Assembly (NCBI GenBank): GCA_902762325.1
Contig: CACWNV010000023.1
Location: 1 to 41,020, forward strand
DNA from: an uncultured Prevotellaceae bacterium
GTDB taxonomy: Bacteria > Bacteroidota > Bacteroidia > Bacteroidales > Bacteroidaceae
Reading direction: 5' to 3'
DNA length: 41,020 nucleotides
The notes beneath the pieces are model-generated. The model had not been told where the DNA came from and searched no databases. It worked only from the letters and a program-made list of their open reading frames with translations. The stretch's first letter is position 1, and every line of letters starts with the position of its first letter. This document shows positions 34,845-41,020 of the stretch, one piece after another. The position numbers were made by a program, and so were the translations under genes.

Positions 34845-34996
34845 TGATTCCTTATCAGATTATTTCTTATTTTGCTGCAAATACCCTTTTTTAAAGTAAT
34901 TTTGAAAGGATGATACACAGAGAATAGTTGAAGAATGAAGAAAGAAATCTAGGCAGGAAAGTCTCTCTTCTTTCGGCTTTTTGATGTGAAATATCC

Positions 34997-35092
34997 TGAC
35001 AAAAACTTGTCGGGGAAAAGTGGTGAAAGATATTAAAAAAATATAAAAGTGGAATTGCAAATAATAAAATTTGTAATTTTGTAAACCGAAAG
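34997..35092 (+). repeat. Dispersed repeat, copy C (shortened)
   Basis: It begins TGACAAAAACTTGTCGGGGA and keeps the AAAAGTGGTGAAAGA of copies A and B. After A/T-rich filler it keeps the later ATTTTGTAAACCGA block (35076-35089), identical to copy B (39856-39869). The middle of the element, including the long hairpin, is missing, so this looks like an internal deletion form. The terminal palindrome is kept as GACAA-AAAC-TTGTC. It lies just before the PL11 gene. The rest of this gap (34845-34996) shows no other recognisable element. Confidence 0.7.
35074..35081 (+). promoter_or_regulatory. Putative -7 box of the rhamnogalacturonan lyase gene, inside repeat copy C
   Basis: TAATTTTG matches TAnnTTTG and lies 40 bases before the ATG at 35122. 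A weak ATTG (35054-35057) has a 16-base spacer. The box overlaps the part of the dispersed repeat shared with copy B. Confidence 0.6.
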
Positions 35093-35121
35093 TTTATTTT
35101 TCATCTTAATAGTAATTAATA

Positions 35122-38100
35122 ATGGACATCAAAAAACTTGGACTAATACTATTATTAGTATTGATTTGTGGTTCCGTGAAAGCACAAAGAAAGATGGATA
35201 CATTAGGCAGAGGCCTTGTAGCCATGAAAGCAAAGAGCGGTAATTTTATGAGTTGGAGGCGTCTTGGTGAGGAGTACTACGACGTAACTTATAATGTTTA
35301 CCGCAATGGAACTAAGATTGCCAGCAATCTATCAGTAACAAACTTTAGTGACGGAAGCGGGGGTACATCCGACCGCTACACCGTAAGCGCCGTGGTGCGA
35401 GGCATTGAGCAGTCACAATGTGCTGCTGTCGCGCCTTGGAGCAGCTATTGCCCCATTAAGGGATATGGCAACCAGGACTACTATTCCGGCTATCTTGACA
35501 TTACCCTGCAACCAGTCTATTCATACAGTGGTAAAGATGTCACAAGCACATATATTCCGAACGACTCTGAGGTAGCTGACCTTGATGGAGACGGTGAAAT
35601 GGAAATCATCGTCAAGCGTATCAGTACGGAGGATGATGCTGCCCAGTTTGTGACGATGAGCGACCCGCATTATAATATCTTTGATGCGTACAAGCTCGAC
35701 GGGACACGATTGTGGTGGATTGATGCCGGACCTAACATGGTGAGCGGCAGCAGCACGGAGTTCAACCTCATTGCCTACGACTGGGACCAGGACGGTAAGG
35801 CTGAGGTGCTGTTACGCGGTGCCGACGGAATGGTCATCCATTACAAGGAGCAGAATGTTTGGAAGACTCAGACCATTGGTAATGGCAGCATCAACACACG
35901 TAACACCGTCACTCATACCGCCAACATGACCTATACTAACACGGGAGATGAATTCCTGATTTATATGAACGGACTGAGTGGCAAGCCTTATAAGGTCATC
36001 ACCTATCCGCTCGCCCGCGAGAGTGCCAGTGCTTGGGGTGATAACTACGGCCACCGTTCCTCCAAGTATTTTATGGGCGCCCCTTACCTTGATGGACGCA
36101 AACCTTATATCTTCCTGGGACGTGGTATCTACACTCGTCATAAGATGTGTGCCTTAAAGGTGGATCCTGGGACACATGACCTGACGAAAGAATGGAGTTG
36201 GGAGTGTAACAACAGTTCCAGTCCGTGGTATGGCAACGGCTATCATAACTATATCATAGCCGATGTCGATGAGGACGGACGTGATGAGATTGTCTATGGT
36301 TCCATGGTCATCGACGACAATGGAAAGGGACTCAGCACAACGGGATATGGACACGGAGACGCTCAGCACGTGAGCGACTTCGACCCCTACCGCAAGGGAC
36401 TTGAGTTCGTGGGTTGTCTGGAGGAAGGACCTTACCACGGTTTCAACTACCGTGATGCCACCACCAGCAAAGTGTACTTCAAGCACACAGGTACAGGCGA
36501 CGACGGTCGTGCCATTGCCGGAAACTTCTCTAACAGCTATCCCGGAGCGTTTGCCAGCTCTGCCGGACATACCACAATGATCAGTTGTGTAGCTGATAAA
36601 GAGTCATCGGAACTGCCTCAGGTGGCGGACTACATGCTTAATTTCCGTCTCTATTGGGACGGCGACCTGCTCTCAGAGACCATGAGCTCGAAGAGCCACG
36701 ACGGATGGGCGATGATTGAAGCTCCTAATAAGGGACGTATCTTCACATCCGACGGCAATGTCCATCTGAACAGCTATACCAAGAATGTACCGTCGTTCCA
36801 GGGCGATATACTCGGCGACTGGCGCGAGGAGATCATCCTCACCAATGGAACGAACCTGCGCATCTACACTTCTGGATTCCCCAGCGAGTATTCTCTGCCT
36901 ACGCTATGGCACGACCATCAGTACCGTCAGGCAATGGTCTGGCAGATGCATGCCTACAACCAGCCGCCGCACCTCAGCTATTATCTCGGACAAATGGAGG
37001 GTTACACACAGGCTCCCCCACCCCAACTGACCAACGGCCGCACGGAAATCGGCAATGGAGGAACAATCAGTTCGTCCTATAATAACAAACAGGTGATTGC
37101 CTGTGAGACAGGTAATATGTCAATCAACGTGGTAGACGGGGCTTCACCTTGGGTGTTCACCGATAATGCACCGTCATGGGTGCAGGGTAACGATGTAAAC
37201 GGTACATCCGGACAGAAGGTAAAGACCGACGGTGCTATAGGAGCCACCAGCCTGCCTGCTATCGACCGTGTCTATTATACACATACGGTCAATGGCGGTG
37301 CCTTTACAGGTGGCATGCATCTGTCCAAGCAAGGTGACGGAAAGCTTATTCTGCCAAATGTAACGGAGACTTATACCGGCAGCACAAAGGTGTGGGCAGG
37401 TACGTTGCAGTTTAATGGTACGATGCAGAGCAGTCCTGTCTGGATGAACCGTCACACGACACTTGATAGCGACGGAGGACAATTCCTCGGTGGTCTGACG
37501 ATGGAATATGGTTCGACATTGAACATCGGCGGTGAGACAAAAGGAAACATCAGTACTGTTACGGTATCGTCACTTACCTTGAATTATGGTTCGCGCGTGG
37601 TGTTTGACATCAACGGACTTAATGATAACGAGCGCGACCGCCTTAATGCCACTTCACTTATTATTGACGATGGCAAGGTGGGTCAGAATGTCTGGGAGAA
37701 CTTCGGACCTCAGTATATCGTGCCTGTCTTCGAACTGAACGTCGGCTCTATCCTTGGCAACGGCAGATACTGCCTTGGCGAAGTGGGGAATGTGACAGGT
37801 GATCTCTCTAAGATTCAATTAGAGTGTCAGACGATGGACAGGAACAATATCTCCCTTGTTTACGAAGGTGGCAAGCTTTATTTAGAGGTGACTGGCGTAT
37901 CAACAGTGGGTGAGGCATCCTTTGAGATTGTTGATATGGTGAACTATCAGAATATCAAGTCGCTCTATCCCTGGGCCGATCCCAAGGATTTCTATCTGCC
38001 TGTCGTCGGCGTCAAGCCAGTAGAACAGTATGGTCAGACAGCAAATGTTTCAGCTACTTTCACCAGTCTTGACGGAACGGTAAAAGACTTGGGAAGTAGT

Positions 38101-39456
38101 GAGGCAACGACTCTCTATAGTCAGAACTACGAGAATGAGTCAGCCGTTACGGGTTGGACAACTTCTGGTGCGCCAATGAGTATTGCTTCAGATGATTCTG
38201 GTCACGGCAAATATTTCCTTATCAACATGGCCAATACGAACACACGTTATGCCTACACGCGCATCGATGGGCTCGACTTCTCAGTCAGTGATCAATACAC
38301 CATCGAATTTGACATGGCAATGAAAGCGGGTAATACGGATGGCAGTGAGTTCTGTGTCATGAGTAAGGGTGGCAAAAGCCCGACGAATGTTTGGGATAAC
38401 TATGCTTACATCAACGAGAATAAAAACATGCTCTTCGATCTCTCTGCACCAAAATCAAGCACCACGTGCACCGTCAATGGCACAACAACCACTACCACGT
38501 TGGCGTCCGACACATGGTATCACGTGAAACTGCTTGTCAACCAAGCTACCCGCAAAGTGAATTGGAGCATCTCCAACGGTAGTTCCGGCACTTATGAGCT
38601 GCCTGCTGGTACCAGCACAGAGTTTAATGGATTCCATTTGGTGGCAGGCCGTTACTATTCGGTGTTGAAACTTGATAATATTGTCATAACACAGGGGGCG
38701 GTCGATCTGTCGAACTATGCGTTCACCGAACCTGGTACGTTGACGGTGACGTCCACACTCAGTGGAATGGCTGTTGCACCTTCTGTCGTCTCGTTTGAGG
38801 TGAAGAAACCTTATAAGGTTAAATGTGAGACTCCTGACTACAGCACCATTGCTGGCGCCGATGCTGCCTCAGTGCTCGGAGAATCCTTCGGTGAACCTTT
38901 CGTTGCACGATGGGCATTCTGGAACAAGAGCAACAGTAGATATGGCCAGGAATATGTCATGGTATCAAGTGGCAAGGAAGGTGGCTATCTCGACAAAGCC
39001 GCTCTGCTCAATTTCCATCGTACCAACAATGCTGTCTTCCATCTGGTTGAGAGTTACGGTATCGGGCACAACTACATCGATGGTAATACCACCATCACAG
39101 CTGAGAACCTTGGCGATCAGCAGACCATCGTCTATCATAAGGCGAACCTGAGCCGTGGCTATGATAATTCCATGGATGAGGGTTATGGCTTTGCCAATGC
39201 CGATGGCACATGGAGCTATGAACTCTATCAGAACTGCACTTTCTGTAAGTTTAAAGCGTTTGTTCCATTCCGTGGACTGGTTGGTGACTTGAATCATGAC
39301 GGAAATGTGGATATTACGGATATAGTTTTATTAGTCAATTACATTCTCGGGGACGCAAATGCCGTTGTGGATGAATATGAAGCCGACATCAACAGTGACG
39401 GTAGTATAGATGTTACCGATGTTGTCTTACTTGTGAATATCCAATTAGGCATTTAG
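35122..39456 (+). CDS. Secreted rhamnogalacturonan lyase (PL11) with dockerin-like C-terminus
   Basis: The 1444-residue protein has a signal peptide (about 1-21) and a PL11 catalytic domain (about 25-632; GRGLVAMKAKSGNFMSWRRLG, EVADLDGDGEMEIIVKR, GRGIYTRHKMCAL, FQGDILGDWREEIIL). PL11 enzymes cut the backbone of rhamnogalacturonan I of pectin with calcium help. A passenger-like beta segment follows (about 730-800, GDGKLILPNVTETYTGSTKV). A laminin-G-like jelly roll (about 995-1195) and an unassigned domain (about 1225-1380) come next. The last 60 residues are two calcium-loop repeats (GDLNHDGNVDITDIVLLVNY and ADINSDGSIDVTDVVLLVNI), a type I dockerin pattern. It has no type IX sorting domain and no SusC/D neighbour. 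It is monocistronic with a strong terminator. Confidence 0.93.
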   Translation: MDIKKLGLILLLVLICGSVKAQRKMDTLGRGLVAMKAKSGNFMSWRRLGEEYYDVTYNVYRNGTKIASNLSVTNFSDGSGGTSDRYTVSAVVRGIEQSQCAAVAPWSSYCPIKGYGNQDYYSGYLDITLQPVYSYSGKDVTSTYIPNDSEVADLDGDGEMEIIVKRISTEDDAAQFVTMSDPHYNIFDAYKLDGTRLWWIDAGPNMVSGSSTEFNLIAYDWDQDGKAEVLLRGADGMVIHYKEQNVWKTQTIGNGSINTRNTVTHTANMTYTNTGDEFLIYMNGLSGKPYKVITYPLARESASAWGDNYGHRSSKYFMGAPYLDGRKPYIFLGRGIYTRHKMCALKVDPGTHDLTKEWSWECNNSSSPWYGNGYHNYIIADVDEDGRDEIVYGSMVIDDNGKGLSTTGYGHGDAQHVSDFDPYRKGLEFVGCLEEGPYHGFNYRDATTSKVYFKHTGTGDDGRAIAGNFSNSYPGAFASSAGHTTMISCVADKESSELPQVADYMLNFRLYWDGDLLSETMSSKSHDGWAMIEAPNKGRIFTSDGNVHLNSYTKNVPSFQGDILGDWREEIILTNGTNLRIYTSGFPSEYSLPTLWHDHQYRQAMVWQMHAYNQPPHLSYYLGQMEGYTQAPPPQLTNGRTEIGNGGTISSSYNNKQVIACETGNMSINVVDGASPWVFTDNAPSWVQGNDVNGTSGQKVKTDGAIGATSLPAIDRVYYTHTVNGGAFTGGMHLSKQGDGKLILPNVTETYTGSTKVWAGTLQFNGTMQSSPVWMNRHTTLDSDGGQFLGGLTMEYGSTLNIGGETKGNISTVTVSSLTLNYGSRVVFDINGLNDNERDRLNATSLIIDDGKVGQNVWENFGPQYIVPVFELNVGSILGNGRYCLGEVGNVTGDLSKIQLECQTMDRNNISLVYEGGKLYLEVTGVSTVGEASFEIVDMVNYQNIKSLYPWADPKDFYLPVVGVKPVEQYGQTANVSATFTSLDGTVKDLGSSEATTLYSQNYENESAVTGWTTSGAPMSIASDDSGHGKYFLINMANTNTRYAYTRIDGLDFSVSDQYTIEFDMAMKAGNTDGSEFCVMSKGGKSPTNVWDNYAYINENKNMLFDLSAPKSSTTCTVNGTTTTTTLASDTWYHVKLLVNQATRKVNWSISNGSSGTYELPAGTSTEFNGFHLVAGRYYSVLKLDNIVITQGAVDLSNYAFTEPGTLTVTSTLSGMAVAPSVVSFEVKKPYKVKCETPDYSTIAGADAASVLGESFGEPFVARWAFWNKSNSRYGQEYVMVSSGKEGGYLDKAALLNFHRTNNAVFHLVESYGIGHNYIDGNTTITAENLGDQQTIVYHKANLSRGYDNSMDEGYGFANADGTWSYELYQNCTFCKFKAFVPFRGLVGDLNHDGNVDITDIVLLVNYILGDANAVVDEYEADINSDGSIDVTDVVLLVNIQLGI

Positions 39457-39480
39457 AAATTGTTATAATTGAAGATTTAA

Positions 39481-39535
39481 TTGTCCCGGTAAGATGCAAC
39501 GAATAAGTCGCATTCTACCGGGACAACTGTTTTTT
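39481..39535 (+). terminator. Rho-independent terminator of the PL11 gene
   Basis: Arms 39481-39497 and 39510-39526 form a GC-rich stem of about 17 bases (two mismatches) around TTGTCCCGGTA, with a 12-base loop. CTG and six T residues follow. It starts 24 bases after the stop codon. Confidence 0.9.
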
Positions 39536-39627
39536 CAGAGTGCCGTTAAGATGAAACCGTGCCGGTTGTATGTTTGACAGGCTCTCTAACGGGTATAACA
39601 TCGTACGCTTTTTTCTGGTCAAAGAAG

Positions 39628-40021
39628 TTGACAAAAGTTTGTCGGGGAAAAGTGGTGAAAGAGAAGTTAAAATCTGTAAAAATGGCTTCTTCACTCTTCA
39701 TCCTTCATTCTTCATTTTGCGAAAGCTTAGGTTTCTCACCCTCATACCTTACCTTTGACCGCGCCAAAGACCATGTTTCATCGCATGAAACATGGTCTTT
39801 CACACGACGAAACCTTACCTTTCGCGCACCAAAACCTTACCTCTCGCAAATTCGGATTTTGTAAACCGAGAGATTACAGTTTAAAATCCGTGTAATCATC
39901 TGTCAGCCAACGTGTTACGAAAAACCTCAAAAACTGCCGTTTTTTCGACCGAAGTACTCTTTCGTGACCTACACCCCCCATTTTTTGGGCTCAAAATTCG
40001 AATATTATTTGACAAAATCCC
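39628..40021 (+). repeat. Dispersed repeat, copy B (about 395 bp)
   Basis: This copy aligns with copy A (883-1260, opposite strand). It opens TTGACAAAAGTTTGTCGGGG, and the first 55 columns match except for two. It carries several CCTTACCTTT-type units near 39747-39840, the long hairpin at 39766-39800, the ATTTTGTAAACCGA block shared with copy C, a TTTTCGACCG block and the TCAAAATTCGAAT block near its end. No open frame is shared between copies. The short spacer 39541-39627 before it holds nothing I can name. Confidence 0.85.
39766..39800. repeat. Perfect 16-base hairpin inside repeat copy B
   Basis: AAAGACCATGTTTCAT (39766-39781) is followed by CGC and its exact reverse complement (39785-39800). 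Copy A has the same stem with a three-base ATG insertion (1085-1122). The structure is kept while surrounding bases vary. Confidence 0.85.
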
Positions 40022-40132
40022 GTTCACCCGTATTTGAAATCCGGGTGTGTCGAGCGTGGGTATTTGTAATGTCCAACATAAGAAGGACATTGTAGAATGG
40101 AATAATATTGGAATCCCCGATTGCAAAGAAAT

Positions 40133-40267
40133 GATGCCAGAGGTATCAGACAAGGATTGCCAACAAAATAGTGCCAAATGCATCAGATAGGGACCGTTAG
40201 CAAAGATGATGCTGTTAAGCATCAGACAAGGGGAAACCTATGGCAAGAACAGATGCCGTTAGGCATC
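40133..40267 (+). repeat. Tandem cluster of REP-like palindromes
   Basis: Four degenerate units begin at about 40133, 40170, 40208 and 40252. Each is a short GATGCC-NNNN-GGCATC type palindrome followed by AGACAAGG-like sequence. Units three (GATGCTGTTAAGCATC) and four (GATGCCGTTAGGCATC) are perfect or near-perfect stems; the first two are decayed. This resembles REP elements, which RAYT transposases handle, but no RAYT gene is in the window. Confidence 0.75.
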
Positions 40268-40495
40268 AGACAAAGGTAGCCAGCCATACATAAAAGCCTT
40301 TAGGTTTTTCGAAATGGCTGGAAAGGAATACCCCCCCATAAGAATATAGCCTGCCTTTGGGTAGGCGACATTGTTTAATCTTGTCCCTTACCTAAAGGCA
40401 AGGTATAAAATGGGGGTGTCGCCCTCACCAGCCATTTCGCGGTGCCTAAAGGCACGGCTGTATGGCTGGCTACCATTGTCTAATGCCTACGGCAT
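40252..40495. repeat. Large imperfect inverted repeat (70-base arms)
   Basis: The left arm 40252-40321 and right arm 40428-40495 are reverse complements with scattered mismatches. Matching pieces include GTAGCCAGCCATAC against GTATGGCTGGCTAC and CGAAATGGCTGG against CCAGCCATTTCG. The 106-base centre has further pairs (CTGCCTTTGGGTAGG) and C/G runs. It looks like a compound REP element (BIME-like). Confidence 0.75.
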
Positions 40496-40603
40496 TTCTT
40501 CCCTCGCAACACAACGCAAGATTAAACACCTACGGCATTTTCATTCATTAAGAACAAATCACGTTCTGCCGGATTTCCGAATTCGACAATATGAAACCAA
40601 ATA

Positions 40604-40624
40604 TTTGTAATGCACAATTACAAA
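40604..40624. repeat. Small palindrome TTTGTAAT/ATTACAAA
   Basis: TTTGTAAT (40604-40611), GCACA loop and ATTACAAA (40617-40624) make a perfect 8-base stem. TTTGTAATG also occurs near 40063, so it may mark the ends of the REP-like region. From 40640 to 40803 I see no gene or clear element. Confidence 0.6.
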
Positions 40625-40803
40625 TGATGCCCTCGGCATTTCATCCTTTGAATACAAATCCTTTTGTACATTATTATTATGGGGGGTTATCCCTGTTATT
40701 TTAATCGACTTCTCTATCTGTAGGGAGATGGTCGGCTCTGAGACCGCATACCATTGGTAAATGTTAACATATTATTTTTGATAACTTGTAGATTCGTGTT
40801 ATT

Positions 40804-40819
40804 TATTTTTGTATTTTTG
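40804..40819 (+). promoter_or_regulatory. Two adjacent -7-like boxes before the last gene
   Basis: TATTTTTG occurs twice in a row (40804-40811 and 40812-40819). The second ends only 4 bases before the ATG at 40824, so use of it would give an almost leaderless transcript. A CTTG at 40785-40788 is 15 or 23 bases upstream, neither ideal. Confidence 0.45.
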
Positions 40820-40823
40820 CAAC

Positions 40824-41020
40824 ATGAAACATCGTGTGTGGATAGTGTTCTTGTTTTCACTTGTCGTTTGTGTTGCCTGCCAGCTTAGCGGGAAGGAGGA
40901 TATGCGGTTGCGTCTGGATTATGTCAGCCGGTGCAACCGTGCCGACACGGTGTTCACCGAGGCATGGCTGCCAAGGGTGGACTCACTGGTCACCTACTTC
41001 GACCGCCACGGCAACGCCAA
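40824..41020 (+). CDS. N-terminal part of a lipoprotein, probably a TPR-type regulator (partial)
   Basis: The frame is open from ATG 40824 to the right edge (65 complete codons). It starts with a lipoprotein-like signal peptide (MKHRVWIVFLFSLVVCVACQLSG, with likely lipidated Cys at residue 19). The helical sequence that follows (RLRLDYVSRCNRADTVFTEAW then LPRVDSLVTYFDRHGNA) fits the start of TPR-containing membrane regulators common in Bacteroidota, similar in layout to the regulator at 4039-5652. The family call is tentative because the rest is missing. Confidence 0.65.
   Translation, partial: MKHRVWIVFLFSLVVCVACQLSGKEDMRLRLDYVSRCNRADTVFTEAWLPRVDSLVTYFDRHGNA

Noticed and set aside
39559-39864. 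101-codon frame across repeat copy B
   Set aside because: Lies in repeat DNA after a strong terminator, with no promoter; the corresponding frame is not conserved in copy A.
40133-40267. Possible CRISPR array from regularly spaced palindromes
   Set aside because: Units are degenerate, spacing is about 37-44 bases with the spacer-like parts also similar, and there are no cas genes; REP-like elements explain it better.

Overview
The window looks like chromosomal DNA of a member of the Bacteroidota, most likely a Prevotella-type gut or rumen anaerobe. Promoters carry the Bacteroidota -7 box (TAnnTTTG, with a TTG-type -33 box about 20 bases upstream) and there is little Shine-Dalgarno sequence. 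The gene content also fits: a PorZ-like type IX secretion protein, DUF4254, a GH3-like protein, OMP_b-brl_3 and PL11 families, and an acetyl-CoA hydrolase/transferase-type fermentation enzyme. The genus is inferred from protein style, not from a marker gene.

Layout. 0-5.7 kb is accessory: the tail of an unknown plus-strand gene, a VapBC-type toxin-antitoxin pair, a roughly 380 bp dispersed repeat (copy A), and a GC-rich operon of a membrane-anchored HTH regulator plus an outer-membrane beta-barrel protein. 6-15.3 kb is mostly housekeeping: cysS on the minus strand, then plus-strand genes for a CoA transferase, a protein with an internal duplication, rpoN, a PAP2-like membrane protein, purE, ispG, an aldo/keto reductase and a small basic protein. 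15.3-19.7 kb is a minus-strand operon (GH3-like, Ig-like lipoprotein, DUF3108). 20-22.7 kb is acpP-fabF-rnc. 22.8-24.7 kb is DUF4254, a GT9 glycosyltransferase and a rubredoxin too short for usual ORF cut-offs.

Between rubredoxin and nadA (24,671-25,038) lies an AT-rich gene-free stretch with four perfect TTATCCACA boxes, one TTATTCACA and one TTATCAACA. G/C strand bias tends to change sign across it, so I call it a candidate replication origin. Two of the boxes also form the terminator hairpin of the rubredoxin transcript.

26-34.8 kb is a six-gene minus-strand operon: leuS, yitT-like, rdgB, a porZ-like gene, a GT-C glycosyltransferase and an acyltransferase-3. The last three suggest cell-surface glycan work linked to type IX secretion. 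35.1-39.5 kb holds one 1444-residue secreted rhamnogalacturonan lyase (PL11) ending in a dockerin-like repeat pair. 39.6-40.8 kb is gene-free and repeat-rich: copy B of the dispersed repeat, inverted relative to copy A, followed by REP-like palindromes. A lipoprotein gene then runs off the end.

The most notable signals are the candidate oriC with its double-use hairpin, the three-copy dispersed repeat family whose shortened copy appears to supply a promoter element for the PL11 gene, the dockerin-tailed PL11 enzyme, and the clustering of a porZ-like gene with glycan-modifying membrane enzymes. I found no rRNA, tRNA, CRISPR array or intact transposase.
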